The notes: generated by a model not told the origin, from the letters alone. A stretch of DNA of 16,047 nt from DASWHK01 sp036398215 (GCA_036398215.1 DASWHK010000112.1:1-16047); one strand, 5' to 3'. Positions 7,583-15,196 are shown, counted from the first letter of the stretch. Translations and numbers: made by a program.

Positions 7583-7606
7583 CCGGCCGGCCGCCAGGCC
7601 GGCCGG
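7583..7606. repeat. All-GC 10-bp hairpin downstream of the DUF3500 gene
   Basis: ccggccggcc (7583-7592) and ggccggccgg (7597-7606) form a perfect stem with a GCCA loop. It lies 60 nt after the DUF3500 stop. It could limit transcription from upstream into the ATPase gene, but no T-tract follows (gatgtgg), so this is not a classical terminator. Confidence 0.45.
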
Positions 7607-7640
7607 GATGTGGACGTGAACCGAAGGCGAGCCCAGCGAT

Positions 7641-7666
7641 CCGGAGGTTGAGAATTCCCCCTCCGG
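7641..7666. repeat. 7-bp inverted repeat upstream of the DUF4143 ATPase
   Basis: ccggagg (7641-7647) pairs with cctccgg (7660-7666) across a 12-nt AT-rich centre containing gaattc. It lies between the GC hairpin and the TTTGGCT repeats. It could be an operator half-site pair or chance. It is weaker than its neighbours. Confidence 0.3.
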
Positions 7667-7682
7667 CGACCTGTTTCGCAGG

Positions 7683-7723
7683 TTTGGCTTTTGCACTAGC
7701 CAAAATGGTGTATTTTTGGCTAG
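7683..7723. promoter_or_regulatory. Nested TTTGGCT/AGCCAAA inverted repeats, probable operator-promoter of the ATPase gene
   Basis: Three alternating copies are present: TTTGGCT at 7683-7689, AGCCAAA at 7698-7704 and TTTGGCT at 7715-7721. The second and third lie in a perfect 10-bp dyad, ctagccaaaa (7696-7705) and ttttggctag (7714-7723), with an 8-nt spacer. The stretch is the most AT-rich of the window and ends about 30 nt before the ATPase ATG. It looks like a binding site for a dimeric or multimeric regulator overlapping the promoter. The downstream protein contains a probable winged helix, so autoregulation is possible but not shown. Confidence 0.6.
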
Positions 7724-7753
7724 CATGTCTGCCAGTTTGCGGGAGCGCTGCGA

Positions 7754-9223
7754 ATGACCGTTACGTCGGCACAAATCCGCGACAACCCTTGGTGGAAGCG
7801 CCCGGAGCTCGTTCGAGAGGATCCCGACCTCGTCCGCTTGGCGGCCAAATCGGTCCGCTACGAGCATCCGATTCCCTTCGCGTTGCGCGCCGATGCGGTC
7901 TACACGCTGCGGGGGCCTCGCCAGGTCGGCAAGAGCACCCTCCTGAAGCGGATCATTGCGAACCTCCTGCTCGAGCAACAGGTGGCGCCGCGAAGCGTGC
8001 TGTATCTCGACGTAGAAGGGGCAGGGATCCGCGATGCGGGCCGCCTCGCCGACGAGGTCGGCGCGTTCCTGGATTGGTCGCACCCGGTTGCCGCCGGTGA
8101 ACGTCGCTATCTGCTCCTCGATGAGGTGACCGGGGTCCCCGACTGGGGCACCTTCGTGCGCCTCTTGCACGGCCGCGGGCGCCTCGCGGGTACGGTGATG
8201 ATCGTCACCGGCTCCCACGCCCTCGATCTGCGGCGCGGCGGCGAGATGGCGCCGGGCCGCCGCGGCGAGGAGCTCGGGATCGACCTGGACTGGGTCATGC
8301 GGCCCCTGGGGTTTCGCGAGTACGCCCAGGCCCGCGACCCTGACCTGAAGGACGCGCTGGGGGTGCTCGACCCCGCATCGCCAGAGGCTGCCCACGAGGC
8401 AGCCGCCGAGGTGAGGCTGCATCGAGACCGCCTCAGCGCCATGTTCGATCGCTACCTTCTTACCGGCGGGTTCCCTCACGCCTTCACGGCGGAGCATGAC
8501 ACCGGAAGTATCCCCGTCACCATCTATCGGCTCTTTCGCGATGCCATGATCGGACAGATGCGCCGAGCCGGTCACCGCGAGCCGCTCTTCTTGGAGATCC
8601 TCGCCTGGGCAGGTGACAACCGGTTGGGAAGGGAGTTCTCGTGGCGCGACGTGGCCGCAGAGACAGAGATCGGCGGCAAGGATACGGCACGCTCCTACCT
8701 CGAAGACGCGGAGGCGATGTTCCTGTGGCATATCTTCTACCGAACGAAGAGCCTCGAGCGTCTCCGCCAGGCGCCACGAAGTCCGAAGAAGCTCTATCCG
8801 GCAGACCCGTTCGTGTGGCACAGCCTGGCGAGCTGGGCCGGCGGTGAGCGGGACCCCTGGGCGGCCGCTCTCGACCGGATCGCGAACCCAGCGAGCCGCG
8901 GCGAGCTCGTAGAGTCGGTGGTCGCCGACCACATGCGGCGGATCTCCGGGCGCGATTGCTTCTATTACCGCACCCGACGCGGCGAACAAGAGCTCGATTT
9001 CGCCTTTCTGGCCGGCGGAAGGGAAGCGCTCCTGGAAGTGAAGTACCGTCGCAGGATCACCGGCTCCGACCAGAACACGCTCGCGACCCACGGCGGCGGC
9101 ATCGTTGCAACGAGGGACCAGTATGAGTGGGACGCGGAAAAACGGATCGCGTTGATCCCCGTCCCCCTCTTGCTGGCCGGATTGGAAGGCGCAGGCAGCC
9201 TCGTCCCTTCCGAGGGTAGCTGA
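7754..9223 (+). CDS. AAA_14 / DUF4143 family ATPase
   Basis: 489 residues. The N-terminal AAA ATPase has Walker A GPRQVGKST (54-62) and Walker B YLLLDE (119-124). A region with FSWRDVAAET and TARSYLEDAE (about 288-330) looks like a winged helix. The C-terminal part matches DUF4143: FYYRTRRGEQELDF (Asp415) followed by LLEVKY (Glu428, Lys430) has the spacing of a PD-(D/E)xK-like core. Members of this family are widespread accessory ATPases of unknown role, often varying between strains. The start ATG has GGGAG 8 nt upstream. Its promoter region is far more AT-rich than the rest of the window, and the coding sequence looks slightly less GC-biased than its neighbours. Both fit acquisition by transfer, which is inference. 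It stands alone with no partner gene. Confidence 0.9.
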   Translation: MTVTSAQIRDNPWWKRPELVREDPDLVRLAAKSVRYEHPIPFALRADAVYTLRGPRQVGKSTLLKRIIANLLLEQQVAPRSVLYLDVEGAGIRDAGRLADEVGAFLDWSHPVAAGERRYLLLDEVTGVPDWGTFVRLLHGRGRLAGTVMIVTGSHALDLRRGGEMAPGRRGEELGIDLDWVMRPLGFREYAQARDPDLKDALGVLDPASPEAAHEAAAEVRLHRDRLSAMFDRYLLTGGFPHAFTAEHDTGSIPVTIYRLFRDAMIGQMRRAGHREPLFLEILAWAGDNRLGREFSWRDVAAETEIGGKDTARSYLEDAEAMFLWHIFYRTKSLERLRQAPRSPKKLYPADPFVWHSLASWAGGERDPWAAALDRIANPASRGELVESVVADHMRRISGRDCFYYRTRRGEQELDFAFLAGGREALLEVKYRRRITGSDQNTLATHGGGIVATRDQYEWDAEKRIALIPVPLLLAGLEGAGSLVPSEGS

Positions 9224-9258
9224 GGCTCGCAGGCTGCCCAGGCGGATGAGCCGATCCT

Positions 9259-9266
9259 GGTAGCAT
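9259..9266 (+). promoter_or_regulatory. Putative extended -10 of the gene at 9355
   Basis: GGTAGCAT, a member of the GGTAnnnT set seen in the window, lies 88 nt before the ATG at 9355 and 35 nt after the ATPase stop. It would give the membrane protein gene its own promoter. Confidence 0.35.
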
Positions 9267-9354
9267 CTGCCGAACGGCGGGCGTGGTCCAGATCAGACTG
9301 GGAGCATCGCGACCTCGATCGAGGACATCATCATCGTCGCCAAGGAGGAGCGAT

Positions 9355-9798
9355 ATGGCTCGCAAGATAGGTGCCGTGCTGGCCGGGATCGTCATCGTCT
9401 TCGCGGTCGTGATCGCGCTGCAGTTCGCCGGCATGACGATGTGGCCGCCGCCGGAAGGGCTCGATCCCATGGATCCCGCCGATCGCGAGGGCTTCAACGA
9501 GTACATCGCCGGGCTGCCGGTGGGCGCCTGGGCGCTGGTGTTCGCCTCCGAGGTCCTCGGCGCGTTCCTCGGGGCGCTGGCGGCGGCCTGGATCGCCGGC
9601 GACCACCGCCGCTGGTTCGCGGGCGGCATCGTGGCGGTGGCGCTGGCCGGGAGCGTGATGAACTGGATGAGCTTCCCCCACCCGCCCTGGTTCATCTTCG
9701 GCCAGCTTTTCGCCTACCCGCTGGCGTTCCTGGTGGTGGTCCGCATCCTCGGCCCGAGGCCGATCCCGTCGCGGGGAATGTCCCGCCCCCTCGCCTAG
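9355..9798 (+). CDS. Four-helix membrane protein, uncharacterised
   Basis: 147 residues with four predicted membrane helices (about 5-29, 57-81, 87-106, 112-132). An external-type loop MWPPPEGLDPMDPADREGF follows helix 1. The second helix is Ala/Gly-rich and ends AAWIAGDHRR, and helix 4 starts PWFIFGQLFAYP. I recognise it as a small uncharacterised membrane protein type but cannot assign a function. ATG 9355 is chosen over upstream in-frame starts (from 9283) because AAGGAGG at 9342-9348 is an excellent ribosome-binding site and helix 1 begins there. The next gene on the right is convergent. Confidence 0.82.
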   Translation: MARKIGAVLAGIVIVFAVVIALQFAGMTMWPPPEGLDPMDPADREGFNEYIAGLPVGAWALVFASEVLGAFLGALAAAWIAGDHRRWFAGGIVAVALAGSVMNWMSFPHPPWFIFGQLFAYPLAFLVVVRILGPRPIPSRGMSRPLA

Positions 9799-9905
9799 CC
9801 CAGCCCCGGGCCAGCCCCAAGCCCCTCTATCATTCGCGTTGGCGATGCCCGCAAGCTGCACAGGGGGGCGACGAACGGTAGGTTTCCGACGTGCAAGAGG
9901 GGCAA

Positions 9906-9926
9906 GAGCGGCGCGACGCGCCGCTC
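9906..9926. repeat. 21-bp near-perfect palindrome in the convergent spacer
   Basis: gagcggcgcg (9906-9915) and cgcgccgctc (9917-9926) are exact reverse complements around a single A at 9916. It lies between two convergent genes, about 110 nt after the first stop and 135 nt beyond the second. It could fold in both transcripts as a bidirectional stop or 3' stabiliser, or be a protein site. There is no T-tract. The rest of the 262-nt spacer shows nothing else I can name. Confidence 0.4.
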
Positions 9927-10060
9927 GGCGGGGGTGGGCGGCGGGCATTCAAAAGAACCCGGCGCGTCCCCGTGCCGATCAAACCCCGTCATCGCTCAAG
10001 GACAGCGTCGCGCGAGTGCCTGGGCGACAAGTCCCTTCCTCGCTCGACGACAGCCGCCGC

Positions 10061-10747
10061 TCAGTAACGAACCTCAACCGCCTCGCAGAGAAACTCCACG
10101 AACGGCGACCCGGCGGTGCAGAGCTTCGCGAACCGCTTGACGAAGTCGGGGCGCGCGACCTCCTTCTCGCTGAGCTCGGCGACAGCGATGAAGTCCTTGC
10201 GCTTGAGGTCGTCGATCAGCGGGTGGTCGGCATCGAAGCTTTTTGGCGCCCGCTTGAGGGCGTCGCCGGCGAGCTCGAAGGCCTTCACGAACGTCTTGCC
10301 GCGCGACACCTTCCTCCAGCGCTCCGGATCGTCGACGATCGCCTGGCGGATCATCGCCAACGTGTCGGCGTCGGGGTGCCAGATGCCAACGCCGGCGAAC
10401 ACCTCGTCGGGCTGCAGGTGCAGGTAGAAGCCGGGGCAATGGGCGTCCTTGCCGCGCTCGTGGCGGAACTGGACGCCGGTGTAGGTCTTGTAGGGGCTCT
10501 TGTCTTTCGAGAAGCGCACGTCGCGGAAGATCCGGAACATGGAGCCGCCCGACTTGCGGTCGTCGGCGCGGAAGAAGGGGCTGATGTCGGCGAGGTGGGG
10601 CGCGAAATCGCGGATGAACTGCCGCGCCGGCGCGCGCAGATCGTCCTCGAAGCGCTGCTTGTTGGCCTCGAACCAGTCGCGGTTGTTGTTGTCGGCGAGG
10701 TCGCGCAAGAACGCGAAGGACGCCTGGGAGAGACGAGGGCTGCTCAT
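10061..10747 (-). CDS. DUF2461 family protein (TIGR02453-like)
   Basis: 228 residues, the usual length for DUF2461. Diagnostic stretches are NNNRDWFEANK (20-30), MFRIFRDVRFSKDKSPYKTY (70-89), GFYLHLQPDE (106-115) and GVGIWHPDAD (119-128). It is a soluble cytoplasmic protein with no signal peptide or membrane helix. The family is common in bacteria and fungi, and I know of no established biochemical function. The start at 10747 has a loose AAGGAAG about 8 nt upstream. It follows the kinase gene by 74 nt on the same strand with no terminator visible, so co-transcription is likely. Whether the kinase acts on it is unknown. Confidence 0.92.
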   Translation of the reverse strand: MSSPRLSQASFAFLRDLADNNNRDWFEANKQRFEDDLRAPARQFIRDFAPHLADISPFFRADDRKSGGSMFRIFRDVRFSKDKSPYKTYTGVQFRHERGKDAHCPGFYLHLQPDEVFAGVGIWHPDADTLAMIRQAIVDDPERWRKVSRGKTFVKAFELAGDALKRAPKSFDADHPLIDDLKRKDFIAVAELSEKEVARPDFVKRFAKLCTAGSPFVEFLCEAVEVRY

Positions 10748-10821
10748 GGCTGCTTCTTCCTTGTTGACGGTGTGGTGGGCTGGGCCGTGCCCCGCTCATG
10801 ATGACCGCCCGGGCCAAACCG

Positions 10822-12642
10822 TCAAACCTTGGTCTTCCAGCGGGTGATCGAGGACTCGTCCTCCGGCTCGGCGGGGCGCTCGCCGACCAGCTCGTCGAGC
10901 TCGCGACCGTCGATGGTGACGAACGAGGGGCTGGTGACGCGCTCGAGGGAGCCGAACGAGCGCGCGCCGGAGCGCTCCCCCGAGGTTCGCGGCGTATCGC
11001 CGCTGGTGAAGCTCCCGGCGCCTGAGCGGAACTGCACCGCCATCTCCTGCAGCTCGGTGCGCGGATGGCTGGCGAACCATTGTTTCCACCACAGCCGCGC
11101 CTCCTCGGGGCCCCAAGTGCCGGCATCGGCACAGGCGAGCAGCTGCTTGCGGAAGACCTGGGCGCTGGTCGGCCGCTGGCCGGGGTCCTTGGCCAGGCAG
11201 CGGAGGACCACCGCCTCCAGGTCACGGGGCACCGAGGGCACCCGCGCCGACGGCGGCACCGGCTGCGAGACCTGGTGGTGGCGGATGAAGTCGGCCACCG
11301 TGTCGGCGTCGAAGATCGGCTGGCCGGTGAGCAGGAAGTAGCCGACCACGGCGAGAGAGTAGAGGTCGGAGAGCCGCGAGACGCCCCCCTCGCGGATGGC
11401 CTCGGGGGCCATGGTCTCGGGCGTCCCGACGAGCCGCTTGTCGCCGCCGGCGGGGTCCGCGACGGCCGCCGCGTGACGGAAGGCGCCGAGGTCCTTGACC
11501 AGGCCGAAGTCGAGGATCTTGACCACGTCGTGCTCGCCGCCCTGCTCGCACAGCATGATGTTGGCCGGCTTGATGTCGCGGTGGATGATGCCCTTGGCGT
11601 GCGCCTCGTTGAGCGCGCCGCAGGCCGAGCTCAGCACGTGGATGACGCGGCCGGCCGCCAGCGGCCCATCGCCCTCGACGATGGCGCGCAGGTCGGCGCC
11701 ATCGAGGTACTCCATCGCGTAGTAGAAGACGCCCTCGGCGGTGTGGCCGTAGTCGAAGATCTCGACGGTATTGGGATGGGTGAGCCGGCTGGTCTGCTGC
11801 ACCTCCTGCTCGAAGCGGCGCAGCGTCGCGCCGCCGGCGATGTCGGGGCGCAGCAGCTTGACGGCGGTAGGCCGCCGCAGCATGGCGTGGCGGGCGAGGT
11901 AGACCTCCCCCATCGCCCCGGCGCCGATGCGCCCGTGGATCTCGTACTGGCCGAGCTGCTGGGCCGCGTAGGTGCGCCGGCGCAGGCCCAGGTTGACCCG
12001 CGAGGCGACGGCGGCGACGGCGATCGAGCCGCAGAGCAGGAGCTGGTTCTGCACCAGCATGTCGGTGAAGTGCTCCGCCGGGTAGGGCTGGCCGGGATAG
12101 GCGAACGAGCCGCCGTACCGGAGCTGGATCGCCAGCACGCCGACGGCCGCTGGCGCCGACAGCAGCACGGTCCGCAAGGCGGTGCTCGGCACCAGCACCC
12201 CGCGGGTCAGGATCAGGAAGCAGAGGAACGGCACGACGACGGGGAAGCCGGAAAACGAGAAGGTGTGCAACGCCGCGTAGAGAGCCAGCACCGGGAAGAT
12301 CAGCACCTCCATGAAGATCCCGTCGAGCGCCACCAGCGGCCCCTCGGCCAGGCGGCGCCGGTGCAGCAGCCGGTACAGCCCGGCGGCGATCACCGCCAGC
12401 GCGGTGACCATCGCGTTGGGGAGCTCGAACAGCGTCTCGGTGATCGCCGCGAGCTTGTCGTCGGCGGCGACGAGGTTGGTGACCAGGAATGCCCCCAGCA
12501 GCACCGTCGTGAAGATCGCCAGCGCCCCCGTCAGCATGTGGAGGCGGCTCTGCAGGAAAGCGCGGGTCTCCTCGTCGAACCCGGGGCTCGAGCCCGGGCG
12601 CTGCAGGCCGATCACACCGAGAGATGATTCCAGCAGGCTCAT
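10822..12642 (-). CDS. Membrane Ser/Thr protein kinase (N-terminal six-helix membrane domain, C-terminal kinase)
   Basis: 606 residues. Six hydrophobic segments (about 37-59, 72-93, 102-126, 132-148, 156-174, 198-216) precede a complete Hanks-type kinase domain (about 233-500). The kinase has the Gly-rich loop IGAGAMGEV (239-247), catalytic Lys262 in AVKLL, HRDIKPAN (354-361), DFG (378-380), APE (412-414) and Arg490 in GQRP. All catalytic residues are present, so it should be active. A Ser/Thr-rich tail (about 540-573) may be autophosphorylated. The order is opposite to PknB-type kinases, where the kinase is N-terminal. The membrane part has no named sensor domain that I recognise. I chose ATG 12642. 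The frame extends to a GTG at 12762, but that lies upstream of the predicted transcription start from the minus-strand TACACT at 12769-12764. The DUF2461 gene follows. Confidence 0.9.
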   Translation of the reverse strand: MSLLESSLGVIGLQRPGSSPGFDEETRAFLQSRLHMLTGALAIFTTVLLGAFLVTNLVAADDKLAAITETLFELPNAMVTALAVIAAGLYRLLHRRRLAEGPLVALDGIFMEVLIFPVLALYAALHTFSFSGFPVVVPFLCFLILTRGVLVPSTALRTVLLSAPAAVGVLAIQLRYGGSFAYPGQPYPAEHFTDMLVQNQLLLCGSIAVAAVASRVNLGLRRRTYAAQQLGQYEIHGRIGAGAMGEVYLARHAMLRRPTAVKLLRPDIAGGATLRRFEQEVQQTSRLTHPNTVEIFDYGHTAEGVFYYAMEYLDGADLRAIVEGDGPLAAGRVIHVLSSACGALNEAHAKGIIHRDIKPANIMLCEQGGEHDVVKILDFGLVKDLGAFRHAAAVADPAGGDKRLVGTPETMAPEAIREGGVSRLSDLYSLAVVGYFLLTGQPIFDADTVADFIRHHQVSQPVPPSARVPSVPRDLEAVVLRCLAKDPGQRPTSAQVFRKQLLACADAGTWGPEEARLWWKQWFASHPRTELQEMAVQFRSGAGSFTSGDTPRTSGERSGARSFGSLERVTSPSFVTIDGRELDELVGERPAEPEDESSITRWKTKV

Positions 12643-12763
12643 GCGTTTCCCGGGCCCGGCAGGCCGTCGTGAGCGTGTCGCTTCGTCCGGCACCACGGAT
12701 CCTCGGCCCGTTACGAGAGAACGACGACCATCCTTCCGCAGCCGACAAATCGCGAGCGACACC

Positions 12764-12769
12764 AGTGTA
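12764..12769 (-). promoter_or_regulatory. Putative -10 of the kinase gene
   Basis: On the minus strand TACACT (12769 to 12764), preceded by GGC, resembles the TAnnnT cores elsewhere in the window. It would start transcription near 12757, giving a leader of about 115 nt before the ATG at 12642. The 26-bp repeat copy at 12790-12815 begins about 20 bp upstream of it. Confidence 0.35.
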
Positions 12770-12789
12770 GCCCGCAGCCCTCGGCGGCG

Positions 12790-12815
12790 GTCGGCGCCGG
12801 CCGGTCCGCCGGAGG
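12790..12815. repeat. 26-bp direct repeat, copy 1
   Basis: This 26-bp sequence recurs at 15218-15243 in the same orientation with a single difference (G at 12800, A at 15228). The two copies bound a block of about 2.4 kb holding the truncated peroxidase and the aminotransferase. The unit is itself rich in short dyads (cggcgccg, and cggcg paired with cgccg), so it could be an intergenic repeat family member, a recombination site or an operator. Confidence 0.7.
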
Positions 12816-12829
12816 CATCGCCGGCCGCT

Positions 12830-13795
12830 TCACTCCCTCGATGCGGTTCCGGGGCCGATCAGCCCGCCGACCGGCAACCCGCTGGGCACGCGCTCCGGGA
12901 TCACGCGGTCGAAGTTCTCGTCGGTGAGGGCCTGGAGAAACGCAATGATGTCCTGCATCTCGCTCTCGCTCATATCGTCGACGCCGCGGAAGCGGGAGTC
13001 GACGCGGGCCGTGCGGCGGTCCTCTCCTCGCCTTCCCCGATCGGCGACGTTGGGGTTCTGGGAGCGACCCTCGTCGTAAAAACGAAGGACGTCCTCGAGC
13101 GTCGCCAGAACGCCGTTGTGCATGTAGGGCGCCGTGAGGGCCACGTTGCGGAGCGACGGCGTTCGGAACCTGAAGCGGCCACCGCCCGCGTCCGGCTCGT
13201 TGACCAGGGGATGCTCGCGGACGCCCTCGGCCCGCAGGTCGAAGTCGGAGAACATGATGCCCTCGTGGCAGCGGTCGCAGTCCGCGTCCTCGAACGCCTC
13301 CATACCGCGCCGCTGTTGCGCGGTGAGCGCGTCGGCATCGCCCGCCCGGAAGCGGTCGAAGGGGCTGCTCGTGGCGACGAGCGAACGCTCGAAGGCGGCG
13401 ATCGCGCCGGCGAGCCGATCCGCCGTCATGGGTCCGGGACCGTAAACCTCTTCGAACAACGCCACGTACTCGGGAAGGGTCTGGAGCCGGGCCACGACGG
13501 TCTCGACCGCGGCCGCCTCGGGATAGGCGTTGCCGCGCATCTCCTCCGTTGCCTTGATCGGTTCCAAGGCCTGCGCCTCCAGGCTTCGGACCCGGCTGTC
13601 CCAGAACATCGGCGCCCGCGCCTGATCGACCGACGCCGGCGTTCCGTCGAAGGCGAGCCCGTCGCCAGAAGAACGCCTGCGGCGCCGCTGGTCCAGCCCG
13701 TTGAAGGCGGTGTTGAGAATGGTCGGCGCGTTCCGGCGACCGGGACCGGGTTCCAGATCGGTTGCGGCAACGATAGCCCGCGCCGACGGCCTTTT
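12830..13795 (-). pseudogene. 5'-truncated MauG/CcpA-type cytochrome c peroxidase
   Basis: The open frame runs from a stop at 13796-13798 to the TGA at 12830. It carries family sequence before any ATG: GRRNAPTILNTAFN, then FDGTP, then MFWDSRVRSLEAQALEP and KATEEM. The first ATG is at 13609, inside the conserved FWD(S/G)R motif, so it is not a natural start. The C-terminal heme domain is intact, with heme motif CDRCH (codons 13265-13279) and TPSLRNVALTAPYMHNG, whose Met (codon 13121-13123) is the usual distal ligand. Missing are the signal peptide and the first CxxCH, expected some 30-60 residues upstream. No CxxCH is found in any minus-strand frame just upstream. Intact members are periplasmic diheme enzymes of about 320-450 residues. 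A start on a rare codon cannot be excluded, but it would not restore the first heme. Confidence 0.8.
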
Positions 13796-13849
13796 TCAAT
13801 GAAAGCGCGACGACCGGCGAGCTTCCCCTCGTGTTTCCAGCGCCCGGCC

Positions 13850-13857
13850 GGTAGGAT
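13850..13857 (+). promoter_or_regulatory. Putative extended -10 of the aminotransferase gene
   Basis: GGTAGGAT fits the GGTAnnnT set. It lies 58 nt before the ATG at 13916, so transcription would start near 13864 and leave room for the strong Shine-Dalgarno AGGAGG (13905-13910). It sits just beyond the broken 5' edge of the peroxidase remnant. Confidence 0.4.
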
Positions 13858-13915
13858 TCGCGAAAGAGAAAGCTCCTTGCCTCAGATTCCCGTGCTCGAG
13901 ACCCAGGAGGATTCG

Positions 13916-15196
13916 ATGCGCCGCTCGTCCGTGAATCGCCGTGATCTCGCTCGCCTCTTCGCGCTGGGCGGGTCGGCTGCCCTGTTCTCGCACCCGCGCT
14001 TCGAGGGCTTCCGGCCGGCGCCGCTCTCGGCCCGTTCCCTGCGCCCGGGCGCGGTCGATTGGGCCGAGGTGCGTAACCAGTTCCTGATGCCGCCCGAGGT
14101 GTCGGTGATGAACGCGGCGAACCTGTGTCCGTCTCCCGCCAGGGTCATCGAGACGCTCGTCGAGTACACGGAACGCCTCGATAGCAGGCCCTTCCCGAGC
14201 TTCCGGAGCGAGATCGGCTCGGCAAAAGAACGCACGCGCGAGCTACTCGCCGGCTTCCTGCGGGTGACACCCGAAGAGATCCTGATCACGCGAAACACGA
14301 GCGAGGCGAACAACTGGGTGTCGAACGGGCTCGACCTCGGTCCGGACGACGAGGTGCTGATCTTCTCGGACAACCACCCGAGCAACAACCAGGCGTGGAA
14401 GGCCAAGGGCGAGCGCTTCGGCTACACGGTCCGAGAAGTCGAGCAGGTCACGCCGCACCCCGGGTTCGAGTACTACCTCGAGGCGTTCGAGGGGGCGATC
14501 ACGCCGAATACCCGCGTCATCGCCTTCATGCACCAGAGCAACATCGCGGGCGAGCTCTTTCCCGCCAAGGAGCTGTGCGCGCTGGCCCACGAGCGGGGCA
14601 TTATCTCGTTGATCGACGGGGCGCAATCGTTCGGCCTGCTCGACGTGGACCTGTCCGACATCCAGCCGGATTTCTTCTCCGGCAGCGCCCACAAGTGGCC
14701 GTGCGGCCCGAAAGAAACCGGCGTGCTCTACGTCAACGCGCGGGTGCAGGATCGCCTCTGGCCGTCGAGCTACAGCGCCTATTCGGGACGGACGGGCATC
14801 TCGCGCACCCACGAAGGGCTGGGCCAGCGGGACACCCCGGCGCTGCACACCTTCGGCACGCAGATCGAGTTCCTCCAGTCGATCGGTATGGCCGAGATCG
14901 AAGCCCGCAGCCGGGCCTTGGCGACCCAGCTCCTGGAAGGCCTCAACGAGATCGACGGCGTGCACATGTGGACGCCGCCGCAACCGGAGCTGCGCGGCGC
15001 CGTGGTCACCTTCCGGCCGGGCGATCTCGATGCCCGCCAGGTCCTTGCGGCGCTCGAGGAGGACGGCATCGTCGCCGCATCCCGCGGCGGATCCAGCCGC
15101 GACGGAATCCGCTTTTCGCCCCACTTCTACAACATGGAAGAGGACATCGAGCGCGGCATCGCGGCCATCGCCCGCTACGTGCGTCAGGGGCTGTAG
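13916..15196 (+). CDS. Class V aminotransferase-fold PLP enzyme with Tat signal
   Basis: 426 residues. The N-terminus has NRRDLARLFALGGSAALF (7-24), a twin-arginine signal (Arg8-Arg9 then a hydrophobic stretch), so the folded enzyme with PLP bound is probably exported. The body is a class V (isopenicillin-N epimerase/cysteine desulfurase-like) fold: TRNTSEANNWV (PLP phosphate region), SDNHPSNNQAW, LIDGAQSFG with Asp234 and Gln237 contacting PLP, and SGSAHKWPCGPKETGVLY, where Lys260 forms the Schiff base. The substrate could be an amino acid or amino sugar (racemase, lyase or desulfurase reaction) and cannot be read off. The ATG at 13916 has AGGAGG 5 nt upstream. The same frame is open far upstream, but only because it runs antisense through GC-rich genes. 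It is divergent from the peroxidase remnant and lies inside the repeat-bounded block. Confidence 0.92.
   Translation: MRRSSVNRRDLARLFALGGSAALFSHPRFEGFRPAPLSARSLRPGAVDWAEVRNQFLMPPEVSVMNAANLCPSPARVIETLVEYTERLDSRPFPSFRSEIGSAKERTRELLAGFLRVTPEEILITRNTSEANNWVSNGLDLGPDDEVLIFSDNHPSNNQAWKAKGERFGYTVREVEQVTPHPGFEYYLEAFEGAITPNTRVIAFMHQSNIAGELFPAKELCALAHERGIISLIDGAQSFGLLDVDLSDIQPDFFSGSAHKWPCGPKETGVLYVNARVQDRLWPSSYSAYSGRTGISRTHEGLGQRDTPALHTFGTQIEFLQSIGMAEIEARSRALATQLLEGLNEIDGVHMWTPPQPELRGAVVTFRPGDLDARQVLAALEEDGIVAASRGGSSRDGIRFSPHFYNMEEDIERGIAAIARYVRQGL

Noticed and set aside
7520..9091. A 523-codon minus-strand frame opposite the DUF4143 ATPase
   Set aside because: The plus-strand protein has Walker A, Walker B and a DUF4143 core. 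The minus frame has none.
7754..9223. The ATPase as half of a toxin-antitoxin or phage-defence pair
   Set aside because: No small partner gene or other defence gene lies beside it. Both neighbours are unrelated ordinary genes.
9194..9238. GGCAGCCT/AGGCTGCC inverted repeat around the ATPase stop as a terminator
   Set aside because: The loop is about 29 nt, part lies in coding sequence and there is no T-tract, so the support is too weak.
11065..12748. Long frames on both strands (11065-12627 + and 11222-12748 -) over the kinase gene
   Set aside because: The kinase frame carries all Hanks motifs. The others are GC-driven shadows.
12311..13915. Upstream extension of the aminotransferase frame, giving a 961-residue protein
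   Set aside because: The extension is antisense to the kinase 5' end and the peroxidase remnant. The Tat signal and strong Shine-Dalgarno place the true start at 13916.
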